Source of the DNA: Strigamia acuminata
Lineage: Eukaryota > Arthropoda > Chilopoda > Geophilomorpha > Linotaeniidae
Assembly (NCBI GenBank): GCA_949358305.1
Contig: OX442317.1
Location: 14,760,491-14,824,490 of the forward strand
Direction of reading: 5' to 3'
DNA: 64,000 bases
Shown in pieces: positions 44,111-57,400 of the stretch (within the stretch, counting starts at the first letter, position 1; every line of letters begins with the position of its first letter). A program made the translations under genes and the position numbers. A model generated the notes under the pieces. The model was given only the letters and a program-made list of their open reading frames with translations. It made no database searches and had not been told where the DNA came from.

Positions 44111-46445
44111 TCTATTGTTCAGTTCGACTGACTTTGGTTAGCAGTGCAAAATGAACCTATGCAAGTGACCGTTAACTCAACACTCACATGTTAATGCTAA
44201 TTCCCTATCCAACGCGACTCTTGTAACGAAATCTCACATGCTTATCACGTTACACATTGCAACGTCACGAGGCAGCTTTGGGAATTTGAGGGTTGACTGA
44301 CGAATGCCCCGCCCTATCGGCGTACTTCAACAACCTCTCTTTTCTGTTTTGACAAATAAGACTTATCTCTCTTTGGCTCTTTCTAACCTTAATCCGAACC
44401 AACGGGGCTTATTGTCCTCTTTCTTCTCCTACTGCCACTCTGACTGCAAGGCAATAGGCCTTGGCTCTTTGAACCCCAGTCCCAGAATGTATCCAAGAAC
44501 TGAGTGTGGGACAACACTGGAATCCATTGTGAGTGGACTACTTAACTATGCTACAACTAAATTCCCTAAGAAACAAATTCGGAAAACTATCTTAACTTAA
44601 ACCGCAGGAACAACAAGTCTTCAAAAGAGAGAGAAGTGCTGCGTTTCTTTTTCCAAAAATGAAATTCTAAAACATCCTCAAACACTACCTCTCTCGCTGG
44701 CTTTGCTGACCAACCATTGTTCCATTCGTCAACGCGGCACTCTGCTCCGCCAACCGCAAATGGCTAAGCGCCAAATGGGTGCTCGAACAAGCAGGTTAAC
44801 TAATCGCACAAAAAAAAAAACCCGAATATGTAACTTTCTATTTCTTATAAAGACAACTTTCAATAAAAAATAAATTTAAAGACTGTTAACCTCTAATATC
44901 TAATTCTACAACTTTGGAGTCTCGAAAAATGCTCTTACAACCCTGATCTGATCAATTAAGCGCCCTTATACCCCTTCCAACCACACAATGTGCAAGGTGG
45001 AGACTGCACTTACTAACATCAATTGTCTCGAATTTGAAAGACTGACCCTAATGGACGATCGTTTCACCCTGAACAAGCCCCAACATGCAGTAACTAACTT
45101 TCCAAAAAGGGGGGTACCCACCCAACTGATCTACAAGCGCCCTCGCAAAGACGCTTGGTGGCTGCGAACTTAACAAGCAATTTTCCCCAAAACTCTGAAC
45201 TAACTTATAACTAAAAGGTTTACACCGAGAAAATAATGACAAACCCAGTAACGCATCCAAACTTCCTAACCAATTGTGAACGCACTAAAACAAAGGTACA
45301 ACACGCTGGAAGTGGGAACATCTACAAATTCTTAGCAGTAACTTCTCAAAAACCTTTTATCACAAACGAGACTGAATGGAAGACTGATTCCTAAATTTCC
45401 GCTTTCTCTAATTAAACAGCTAGTGTGGCTTATCTTATCTCAACCCACGCACAGGTTCTTCTGAAAAACCTCACACACTAACACCTGCTTAAACAATCAA
45501 CTAAATAATACGGAAGTCCCCCAAAATACGATCAAAACGCACTCTTCCATGTGGTCAGTCCACTGAAAGGCTGGCGGACAAACACGGCGGCCATTGAGAC
45601 GGGATCCCTCGCCTCCACTCTCCCACGCAACCCAATATAACTGGCTGAGTGTAGTAGGGGAGAAGGAGCGACCACTCGATTGCCACAACCGAAAGAACAA
45701 GCAAACGAGCGCGGGACCGCTTCTCATCAGCCTCAAACATGGCCAATCTGCCGTCAGTCAACCTAACAGTTCACAATAGACCTGACCTCAAAACTTAATC
45801 AACTCTTAAAGCTAGAAAGAACTTCAAACACAAGCAAACAAAATTTTAGACTGAGAGAAGTGTCCAAGTGCTTACAGCCTTTCAAAATATTATAACCAAA
45901 CTTATTTCGAAAATTCAGGAGCGTGGCTCTTTCTCAAATTGCTTGAGCAAGGGGACCATACTCTCAGGTCGCTCCCACGCAAAGCACCGAGTCTGCTCAC
46001 ACAGTAAAACGTTAAACATAACTGCCTGTATCAACTTCAAAACCAAAAAACCAAACACCGCAAAAGCACCTGGATAAAACTCTCAATCTTAACAAACTTC
46101 TTTCTAAACTAATAAAAGCAAAGCTTGTCTTCTTTCTTTTCTGCCCTGACGGCAGGCGTCCACCTTCCCGTACGACTTGGCGTTAATGCTCAGTTGACTG
46201 GAGCGTGACTTGTCCTTTGACTTGTCTGCACCGACCAGCAACCCGCTTGCACCGCTAACTGTCCAGCCGTCTTCATCGTCCTGATGTGCCAACCACATGA
46301 TGCGACCTTGCAACCACAAGCTCCTTGAAGACAATTGCATTGTCCCGCTCAGCTTGACTTGACTCGTACACACCACACTGACACCTCCTGGACAAGCTCA
46401 ACAACAGGAAGGCAAAACTAAATTCTAACTTAATTCAAACAGAAA

Positions 46446-46473
46446 CTCCCCTGCTTTAAGCAGTTATATGGAG
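46446..46473 (-). other. Conserved leader hairpin of C
   Basis: Sense strand: outer CTCC/GGAG, bulge ATATAA, inner CTGC/GCAG, loop TTAAA, one bulged G. Same architecture as A2 and B although C has no gag-pol, so selection acts on RNA. It lies 385 bases from the LTR. Confidence 0.7.
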
Positions 46474-46824
46474 TGCAAAACTTAAACGCTAACTTAAATA
46501 CAAAAAAGCACACTTCCCCTCCCCCCAGAAGGAACACATCAAAAACCCAGAAAACAGCCCACCAAAAATACACTTTAATAACTAAAAGTGTTCTTCTTCT
46601 TTCAGGCTGTAGCTGTTCAACTTGCACATTGCGTTGTGTTTGACTTGGCAGACTCAGGACGTCAATGGCCGCTCTCACGTGACTCTCTGGCGTGCGCACT
46701 TGATGCCGGCCGCTCACGGAACCAGCCGTACAAACGAACCAACTGGCACGCACCAACCCACTTGAATCACTTGCTGAACATCCAAATGACCTCTTTTCCA
46801 TGCGCTCTGTACACACGTGCACGA

Positions 46825-46845
46825 AATCCTGGAATCACGGTACCA
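46825..46845 (-). other. Primer binding site of C
   Basis: Sense strand TGGTACCGTGA then TTCCAGGATT, 13 nt after the LTR. It resembles the A2 and B sites with two extra bases, which also fixes the element orientation. Confidence 0.5.
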
Positions 46846-46858
46846 AAAAACAGCTCCC

Positions 46859-48434
46859 TGTAGCAAACAACCTTGGATCTCACAGGGGAGGACTGGCGAA
46901 TTGGTCACCAAACTCTGGAAACCGCCCGAGACTGTATAGTGGTTGATGAAACAAGCTGAAATCCTTTCTCTGAGCCCAAGCCTAACTTGAAGAAGGATTA
47001 GGCCTGACTGCATGAAACTAGGCCTAACTGCATTTAGATGAAGTGATTGGCAAAACCTCTTTAGCTGCTGGGTAGAAATTCTGTGCTCCCAGGGAGGAGG
47101 AGAGCAGGCAAAGCTCTCTACTCACAAGTCATCCTGTTTATTGAAGTAAAATAAACCCAGGAATAATTTATCCAAAGAAGGAGGAAAAACATCAACTGGC
47201 TTTAATACTTAACAACTGATAACAACTGTTGCTTCTTTAGCAACCTACTCTTAACAACTGGTCACCTGCTTACAATAAATGGCAGTGACCAAACAATACA
47301 GATTTGAATAATAACAATAGTGCCTCAAGACTTCCGTAGGCAGACAACAGATGTCAAACCTAACATAAGTAAAGGCAAAACTTAACCTAATACTTTAATA
47401 ACAGTATGACCTGTGCTAGTAGCACTTCACTTAAAATTAACAGATAATTCAAAGGCTAAAACTAACATTATCTACACTCAAAAACACAATGCTGAACCCA
47501 AAACCAATCACCACCAAAAGAGGGCGCAACGTGTCTCAGTTTTAACCCCTTAACAACCATGCAATAACAAAGGTAAAAGCTTAGATTAATAACTCTTAAT
47601 ATTGGTAATTTATACAAACAATAACTAGTATATATTCCCTATGTCCAGGTTTCATTAAAACCCCAAAAGAAACAATAACAGGGCACCAGTGCAGCACCAA
47701 ATCTAAGATGGCGACCATGCAACTGCCAAAATGACGTGAATGGAGCAAAACAAGGTCGCGAGCGATTCACAGGCCTTCTCAACGATGGATCTGCGTCTTA
47801 GAACGGTCAGTACAGCTTTCCCAGTGCTTGGGCATTGAAACCCGACCAATTCAACTCATTTGCAGGACCCACACGACCACGAGAGGCGTCGCAAGGCGTA
47901 CGCTCACGCCCGACGCTCGCAAACGCTCACAAACGATGTCCAACGCCCATCCAGCGACCCAAGACACCTGTGGACTACCTTAAACACCAATACAAGTTAG
48001 TATAAATTAAATCACAAGCAAAATAAGCACCAAAAACTACAATTGTGCTTATTTCAGGTTCTTCCCATCTCCCAGTTCACTTGCGCTATGGCGGCCATCT
48101 TGCCGATGCACGCCTATCTCCTTCGCAAGTGAACTGGAAACAGGAGAGAACTTACAAATACTAAAAATAACTCAGAAACGTGAAAAAGACACATAAATTA
48201 ATTACAAAAGACTAAAAACACAACTTTCAAACATTCCAGGTGTGGCAGGCGAAGTGACAACCCTCTTGAACTACCAGGATCGTGACAACAAAGCGGCAAA
48301 CCAACTGGGCATGTCAGATATGTGTTAAAAATCTATCTAAACTTGACAACAAAATTAAAAAGCCTTTTCTTTCTTTCAGAAGATGAACAACGTGAAATCT
48401 CCAGATCCTTTTTGTTGCGTTCTTGCTCGCAACA
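46859..48434 (-). repeat. 5' LTR of C (1576 bp)
   Basis: Partner of 39811-41386 at a constant offset of 7048. One difference found (47536). Confidence 0.94.
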
Positions 48435-48438
48435 AAGT
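48435..48438. repeat. Target site duplication of C, right copy (AAGT)
   Basis: Second AAGT; satellite resumes with CAACTGTGACG. Confidence 0.92.
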
Positions 48439-51400
48439 CAACTGTGACGTCAAATGAGATCAAAAGTTTATTCTTTCAAATTATTGCTTGGATGTTGCTA
48501 AAACTTACATTGAAGCTTTCTACTAAGGTTTAAACACTATTTCAGAACATTCAGAAACATTGGTCTTGTGATGTTTGTGCTAAGTCAACTGTGATGTCAA
48601 ATGGGATCAAAAGTTTATTCTTCCAAATCATTGCTTGGATGTTGCTAAAACTTACATTAAAGCTTTCTACTAAGGTTTAAACACTATTTCAAAACATTCA
48701 GAGACATTGGTCTTGTGATGTTTGTGCTAAGTCAACTGTGATGAGATCAAAAGTCTATTCTCCCAAATTATTGCTTGGATGTTGCTAAAACTTACATTAA
48801 AGCTTTCTACTAAGGTTTAAACACTATTTCAAAACATTCAGAGACATTGGTCTTGTGATGTTTGTGCTAAGTCAACTGTGATGAGATCAAAAGTCTATTC
48901 TCCAAAATCATTGCTTGGATGTTGCTAAAACTTACATTGAAGCCTTCTACTAAGGTTTAAACACTATTTCAGAACATTCAGACACATTGGTCTTGTGGTG
49001 TTTGTGCTAAGTCAACTGTGACGTCAAATGAGATCAAAAGTTTATTCTTTCAAATTATTGCTTGGATGTTGCTAAAACTTACATTGAAGCTTTCTACTAA
49101 GATTTAAACACTATTTCAGAACATTCAGAAACATTGGTCTTGTGATGTTTGTGCTAAGTCAACTGTGATGTCAAATGGGATCAAAAGTTTATTCTTCCAA
49201 ATCATTGCTTGGATGTTGCTAAAACTTACATTGAAGCCTTCTACTAAGGTTTAAACACTATTTCAGAACATTCAGAGACATTGGTCTTGTGATGTTTGTG
49301 CTAAGTCAACTGTGATGTCAAATGAGATCAAAAGTTTATTCTTTCAAATCATTGCTTGGATGTTGCTAAAACTTACATTAAAGCTTTCTACTAAAGTTTA
49401 AACACTATTTCAGAACATTCAGAGACATTGGTCTTGTGGTGTTTGTGCTAAGTCAACTGTGATGAGATCAAAAGTCTATTCTCCCAAATCATTGCTTAGA
49501 TGTTGCTAAAACTTACATTGAAGCCGTCTACTAAGGTTTAAACACTATTTCAGAACATTTAGAGACATTGGTCTTGTGGTGTTTGTGCTAGGTCAACTGT
49601 GATGAGATCAAAAGTCTATTTTCCCAAATCATTTCTTGGATGTTGCTAAAACTTACATTAAAGCTTTCTACTAAGGTTTAAACACTATTTCAAAACATTC
49701 AGAGACATTGGTCTTGTGATGTTTGTGCTAAGTCAACTGTGATGAGATCAAAAGTCTATTCTCCTAAATCATTGCTTGGATGTTGCTAAAACTTACATTA
49801 AAGCTTTCTACTAAGGTTTAAACACTATTTCAAAACATTCAGAGACATTGGTCTTGTGATGTTTGTTCTAAGTCAACTGTGATGTCAAATGGGATCAAAA
49901 GTTTATTCTTCCAAATCATTGTTTGGATGTTGCTAAAACTTACATTGAAGCCTTCTACTAAGGTTTAAACACTATTTCAGAACATTCAGAGACATTGGTC
50001 TTGTGATGTTTGTGCTAAGTCAACTGTGATGTCAAATGAGATCAAAAGTTTATTCTTTCAAATTACTGCTTGGATGTTGCTAACACTTACATTGAAGCCT
50101 TCTACTAAGGTTTAAACACTATTTCTAAACATTCAGAGACATTGGTCTTGTGGTGTTTGTGCTAAGTCAACTGTGACGTCAAATGAGATCAAAAGTTTAT
50201 TCTTTCAAATTATTGCTTGGATGTTGCTAAAACTTACATTGAAGCTTTCTACTAAGGTTTAAACACTATTTCAGAACATTCAGAGACATTGGTCTTGTGA
50301 TGTTTGTGCTAAGTCAACTGTGATGAGATCAAAAGTCTATTCTCCAAAATCATTGCTTGGATGTTGCTAAAACTTACATTGAAGCCTTCTACTAAGGTTT
50401 AAACACTATTTCAGAACATTCAGACACATTGGTCTTGTGGTGTTTGTGCTAAGTCAACTGTGACGTCAAATGAGATCAAAAGTTTATTCTTTCAAATTAT
50501 TGCTTGGATGTTGCTAAAACTTACATTGAAGCTTTCTACTAAGGTTTAAACACTATTTCAGAACATTCAGAAACATTGGTCTTGTGATGTTTGTGCTAAG
50601 TCAACTGTGATGTCAAATGGGATCAAAAGTTTATTCTTCCAAATCATTGCTTGGATGTTGCTAAAACTTACATTGAAGCCTTCTACTAAGGTTTAAACAC
50701 TATTTCAGAACATTCAGAGACATTGGTCTTGTGATGTTTGTGCTAAGTCAACTGTGATGTCAAATGAGATCAAAAGTTTATTCTTTCAAATCATTGCTTG
50801 GATGTTGCTAAAACTTACATTAAAGCTTTCTACTAAAGTTTAAACACTATTTCAGAACATTCAGAGACATTGGTCTTGTGGTGTTTGTGCTAAGTCAACT
50901 GTGATGAGATCAAAAGTCTATTCTCTTAAATCATTGCTTAGATGTTGCTAAAACTTACATTGAAGCCGTCTACTAAGGTTTAAACACTATTTCAAAACAT
51001 TCAGAGACATTGGTCTTGTGATGTTTGTGCTAAGTCAACTGTGATGAGATCAAAAGTCTATTCTCCCAAATCATTGCTTGGATGTTGCTAAAACTTACAT
51101 TGAAGCCTTCTACTAAGGTTTAAACACTATTTCAGAACATTCAGAGACATTGGTTTGTGGTGTTTGTGCTAAGTCAACTGTGATGTCAAATGAGATCAAA
51201 AGTTTATTCTTTCAAATTATTGCTTGGATGTTGCTAACACTTACATTGAAGCCTTCTACTAAGGTTTAAATACTATTTCTAAACATTCAGAGACATTGGT
51301 CTTGTGGTGTTTGTGCTAAGTCAACTGTGATGAGATCAAAAGTCTATTCTCCCAAATCATTGCTTGGATGTTGCTAAAACTTACATTGAAGCCTTCTACT

Positions 51401-54400
51401 AAGGTTTAAACACTATTTCAGAACATTCAGAGACATTGGTTTGTGGTGTTTGTGCTAAGTCAACTGTGATGTCAAATGAGATCAAAAGTTTATTCTTTCA
51501 AATTATTGCTTGGATGTTGCTAAAACTAACATTGAAGCCTTCTACTAAGGTTTAAACACTATTTCAGAACATTCAGAGACATTGGTCTTGTGGTGTTTGT
51601 GCTAAGTCAACTGTGATGAGATCAAAAGTCTATTTTCCCAAATCATTTCTTGGATGTTGCTAAAACTTACATTAAAGCTTTCTACTAAGGTTTAAACACT
51701 ATTTCAGAACATTCAGAGACATTGGTCTTGTGATGTTTGTGCTAAGTCAACTGTGATGAGATCAAAAGTCTATTCTCCCAAATCATTGCTTGGATGTTGC
51801 TAAAACTTACATTAAAGCTTTCTACTAAGGTTTAAACACTATTTCAAAACATTCAGAGACATTGGTCTTGTGATGTTTGTGCTAAGTCAACTGTGATGAG
51901 ATCAAAAGTCTATTCTCCCAAATCATTGCTTGGATGTTGCTAAAACTTACATTAAAGCTTTCTACTAAGGTTTAAACACTATTTCAAAACATTCAGAGAC
52001 ATTGGTCTTGTGATGTTTGTGCTAAGTCAACTGTGATGAGATCAAAAGTCTATTCTCCCAAATCATTGCTTAGATGTTGCTAAAACTTACATTGAAGCCG
52101 TCTACTAAGGTTTAAACACTATTTCAGAACATTTAGAGACATTGGTCTTGTGATGTTTGTGCTAAGTCAACTGTGATGTCAAATGAGATCAAAAGTTTAT
52201 TCTTTCAAATCATTGCTTGGATGTTGCTAAAACTTACATTAAAGCCTTCTACTAAGGTTTAAACACTATTTCAGAACATTCAGAGACATTGGTCTTGTGA
52301 TGTTTGTGCTAAGTCAACTGTGATGAGATCAAAAGTCTATTCTCCAAAATTATTGCTTAAATGTTGCTAAAACTTACATTGAAGCCTTCTACTAAGGTTT
52401 AAACACTATTTCAGAACATTCAGACACATTGGTCTTGTGGTGTTTGTGCTAAGTCAACTGTGATGTCAAATGGGATCAAAAGTTTATTCTTCCAAATCAT
52501 TGCTTGGATGTTGCTAAAACTTACATTGAAGCCTTCTACTAAGGTTTAAACACTATTTCAGAACATTCAGAGACATTGGTCTTGTGGTGTTTGTGCTAAG
52601 TCAACTGTGATGAGATCAAAAGTCTATTCTCCAAAATCATTGCTTGGATGTTGCTAAAACTTACATTGAAGCCTTCTACTAAGGTTTAAACACTATTTCA
52701 GAACATTCAGACACATTGGTCTTGTGGTGTTTGTGCTAAGTCAACTGTGACGTCAAATGAGATCAAAAGTTTATTCTTTCAAATTATTGCTTGGATGTTG
52801 CTAAAACTTACATTGAAGCTTTCTACTAAGATTTAAACACTATTTCAGAACATTCAGAAACATTGGTCTTGTGATGTTTGTGCTAAGTCAACTGTGATGT
52901 CAAATGGGATCAAAAGTTTATTCTTCCAAATCATTGCTTGGATGTTGCTAAAACTTACATTGAAGCCTTCTACTAAGGTTTAAACACTATTTCAGAACAT
53001 TCAGAGACATTGGTCTTGTGATGTTTGTGCTAAGTCAACTGTGATGTCAAATGAGATCAAAAGTTTATTCTTTCAAATCATTGCTTGGATGTTGCTAAAA
53101 CTTACATTAAAGCTTTCTACTAAAGTTTAAACACTATTTCAGAACATTCAGAGACATTGGTCTTGTGGTGTTTGTGCTAAGTCAACTGTGATGAGATCAA
53201 AAGTCTATTCTCCCAAATCATTGCTTAGATGTTGCTAAAACTTACATTGAAGCCGTCTACTAAGGTTTAAACACTATTTCAGAACATTTAGAGACATTGG
53301 TCTTGTGGTGTTTGTGCTAGGTCAACTGTGATGAGATCAAAAGTCTATTTTCCCAAATCATTTCTTGGATGTTGCTAAAACTTACATTAAAGCTTTCTAC
53401 TAAGGTTTAAACACTATTTCAAAACATTCAGAGACATTGGTCTTGTGATGTTTGTGCTAAGTCAACTGTGATGAGATCAAAAGTCTATTCTCCTAAATCA
53501 TTGCTTGGATGTTGCTAAAACTTACATTAAAGCTTTCTACTAAGGTTTAAACACTATTTCAAAACATTCAGAGACATTGGTCTTGTGATGTTTGTTCTAA
53601 GTCAACTGTGATGTCAAATGGGATCAAAAGTTTATTCTTCCAAATCATTGTTTGGATGTTGCTAAAACTTACATTGAAGCCTTCTACTAAGGTTTAAACA
53701 CTATTTCAGAACATTCAGAGACATTGGTCTTGTGATGTTTGTGCTAAGTCAACTGTGATGTCAAATGAGATCAAAAGTTTATTCTTTCAAATTACTGCTT
53801 GGATGTTGCTAACACTTACATTGAAGCCTTCTACTAAGGTTTAAACACTATTTCTAAACATTCAGAGACATTGGTCTTGTGGTGTTTGTGCTAAGTCAAC
53901 TGTGACGTCAAATGAGATCAAAAGTTTATTCTTTCAAATTATTGCTTGGATGTTGCTAAAACTTACATTGAAGCTTTCTACTAAGGTTTAAACACTATTT
54001 CAGAACATTCAGAGACATTGGTCTTGTGATGTTTGTGCTAAGTCAACTGTGATGAGATCAAAAGTCTATTCTCCAAAATCATTGCTTGGATGTTGCTAAA
54101 ACTTACATTGAAGCCTTCTACTAAGGTTTAAACACTATTTCAGAACATTCAGACACATTGGTCTTGTGGTGTTTGTGCTAAGTCAACTGTGACGTCAAAT
54201 GAGATCAAAAGTTTATTCTTTCAAATTATTGCTTGGATGTTGCTAAAACTTACATTGAAGCTTTCTACTAAGGTTTAAACACTATTTCAGAACATTCAGA
54301 AACATTGGTCTTGTGATGTTTGTGCTAAGTCAACTGTGATGTCAAATGGGATCAAAAGTTTATTCTTCCAAATCATTGCTTGGATGTTGCTAAAACTTAC

Positions 54401-57400
54401 ATTGAAGCCTTCTACTAAGGTTTAAACACTATTTCAGAACATTCAGAGACATTGGTCTTGTGATGTTTGTGCTAAGTCAACTGTGATGTCAAATGAGATC
54501 AAAAGTTTATTCTTTCAAATCATTGCTTGGATGTTGCTAAAACTTACATTAAAGCTTTCTACTAAAGTTTAAACACTATTTCAGAACATTCAGAGACATT
54601 GGTCTTGTGGTGTTTGTGCTAAGTCAACTGTGATGAGATCAAAAGTCTATTCTCTTAAATCATTGCTTAGATGTTGCTAAAACTTACATTGAAGCCGTCT
54701 ACTAAGGTTTAAACACTATTTCAAAACATTCAGAGACATTGGTTTGTGGTGTTTGTGCTAAGTCAACTGTGATGTCAAATGAGATCAAAAGTTTATTCTT
54801 TCAAATTATTGCTTGGATGTTGCTAAAACTAACATTGAAGCCTTCTACTAAGGTTTAAACACTATTTCAGAACATTCAGAGACATTGGTCTTGTGGTGTT
54901 TGTGCTAAGTCAACTGTGATGAGATCAAAAGTCTATTTTCCCAAATCATTTCTTGGATGTTGCTAAAACTTACATTAAAGCTTTCTACTAAGGTTTAAAC
55001 ACTATTTCAGAACATTCAGAGACATTGGTCTTGTGATGTTTGTGCTAAGTCAACTGTGATGAGATCAAAAGTCTATTCTCCCAAATCATTGCTTGGATGT
55101 TGCTAAAACTTACATTAAAGCTTTCTACTAAGGTTTAAACACTATTTCAAAACATTCAGAGACATTGGTCTTGTGATGTTTGTGCTAAGTCAACTGTGAT
55201 GAGATCAAAAGTCTATTCTCCCAAATCATTGCTTGGATGTTGCTAAAACTTACATTAAAGCTTTCTACTAAGGTTTAAACACTATTTCAAAACATTCAGA
55301 GACATTGGTCTTGTGATGTTTGTGCTAAGTCAACTGTGATGAGATCAAAAGTCTATTCTCCCAAATCATTGCTTAGATGTTGCTAAAACTTACATTGAAG
55401 CCGTCTACTAAGGTTTAAACACTATTTCAGAACATTTAGAGACATTGGTCTTGTGATGTTTGTGCTAAGTCAACTGTGATGTCAAATGAGATCAAAAGTT
55501 TATTCTTTCAAATCATTGCTTGGATGTTGCTAAAACTTACATTAAAGCCTTCTACTAAGGTTTAAACACTATTTCAGAACATTCAGAGACATTGGTCTTG
55601 TGATGTTTGTGCTAAGTCAACTGTGATGAGATCAAAAGTCTATTCTCCAAAATTATTGCTTAAATGTTGCTAAAACTTACATTGAAGCCTTCTACTAAGG
55701 TTTAAACACTATTTCAGAACATTCAGACACATTGGTCTTGTGGTGTTTGTGCTAAGTCAACTGTGATGTCAAATGGGATCAAAAGTTTATTCTTCCAAAT
55801 CATTGCTTGGATGTTGCTAAAACTTACATTGAAGCCTTCTACTAAGGTTTAAACACTATTTCAGAACATTCAGAGACATTGGTCTTGTGGTGTTTGTGCT
55901 AAGTCAACTGTGATGAGATCAAAAGTCTATTCTCCAAAATCATTGCTTGGATGTTGCTAAAACTTACATTGAAGCCTTCTACTAAGGTTTAAACACTATT
56001 TCAGAACATTCAGACACATTGGTCTTGTGGTGTTTGTGCTAAGTCAACTGTGACGTCAAATGAGATCAAAAGTTTATTCTTTCAAATTATTGCTTGGATG
56101 TTGCTAAAACTTACATTGAAGCTTTCTACTAAGATTTAAACACTATTTCAGAACATTCAGAAATATTGGTCTTGTGATGTTTGTGCTAAGTCAACTGTGA
56201 TGTCAAATGGGATCAAAAGTTTATTCTTCCAAATCATTGCTTGGATGTTGCTAAAACTTACATTGAAGCCTTCTACTAAGGTTTAAACACTATTTCAGAA
56301 CATTCAGAGACATTGGTCTTGTGATGTTTGTGCTAAGTCAACTGTGATGTCAAATGAGATCAAAAGTTTATTCTTTCAAATCATTGCTTGGATGTTGCTA
56401 AAACTTACATTAAAGCTTTCTACTAAAGTTTAAACACTATTTCAGAACATTCAGAGACATTGGTCTTGTGGTGTTTGTGCTAAGTCAACTGTGATGAGAT
56501 CAAAAGTCTATTCTCCCAAATCATTGCTTAGATGTTGCTAAAACTTACATTGAAGCCGTCTACTAAGGTTTAAACACTATTTCAGAACATTTAGAGACAT
56601 TGGTCTTGTGGTGTTTGTGCTAGGTCAACTGTGATGAGATCAAAAGTCTATTTTCCCAAATCATTTCTTGGATGTTGCTAAAACTTACATTAAAGCTTTC
56701 TACTAAGGTTTAAACACTATTTCAAAACATTCAGAGACATTGGTCTTGTGATGTTTGTGCTAAGTCAACTGTGATGAGATCAAAAGTCTATTCTCCTAAA
56801 TCATTGCTTGGATGTTGCTAAAACTTACATTAAAGCTTTCTACTAAGGTTTAAACACTATTTCAAAACATTCAGAGACATTGGTCTTGTGATGTTTGTTC
56901 TAAGTCAACTGTGATGTCAAATGGGATCAAAAGTTTATTCTTCCAAATCATTGTTTGGATGTTGCTAAAACTTACATTGAAGCCTTCTACTAAGGTTTAA
57001 ACACTATTTCAGAACATTCAGAGACATTGGTCTTGTGATGTTTGTGCTAAGTCAACTGTGATGTCAAATGAGATCAAAAGTTTATTCTTTCAAATTACTG
57101 CTTGGATGTTGCTAACACTTACATTGAAGCCTTCTACTAAGGTTTAAACACTATTTCTAAACATTCAGAGACATTGGTCTTGTGGTGTTTGTGCTAAGTC
57201 AACTGTGACGTCAAATGAGATCAAAAGTTTATTCTTTCAAATTATTGCTTGGATGTTGCTAAAACTTACATTGAAGCTTTCTACTAAGGTTTAAACACTA
57301 TTTCAGAACATTCAGAGACATTGGTCTTGTGATGTTTGTGCTAAGTCAACTGTGATGAGATCAAAAGTCTATTCTCCAAAATCATTGCTTGGATGTTGCT

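Larger units (their letters stand above)
41387..46858 (-). other. Non-coding interior of C
   Basis: 5.5 kb without recognisable protein sequence on either strand. Short frames (46104-46376 and 46430-46822 on minus) match nothing that I recognise. It contains a primer site, hairpin, two minisatellites and stretches shared with D (for example GGGTCCCCTGAAACGAGAAG near 41579 and 60127). Confidence 0.8.
39811..48434 (-). mobile_element. Non-autonomous LTR retrotransposon C (LARD-like), complete
   Basis: 8624 bp with two 1576-bp LTRs, 4-bp duplication AAGT and a 5472-bp interior with no gag or pol and no ORF above about 130 codons. Minus orientation is set by the primer site and hairpin next to the LTR at 46859 and by the pyrimidine-rich GCYGG junction next to the LTR at 41386. 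Shared cis signals with A2 and B suggest mobilisation in trans. The LTRs differ at one base that I found (40488 A, 47536 T), so it moved recently despite lacking genes. Confidence 0.92.

Noticed and set aside
46104-46376. 90-codon minus-strand ORF in C
   Set aside because: No recognisable domain, no counterpart visible in D, and length within chance expectation.
46430-46822. 130-codon minus-strand ORF in C just after the primer site
   Set aside because: It reads the conserved hairpin in a different frame from A2 and B, has low-complexity hydrophobic content and matches nothing I recognise.
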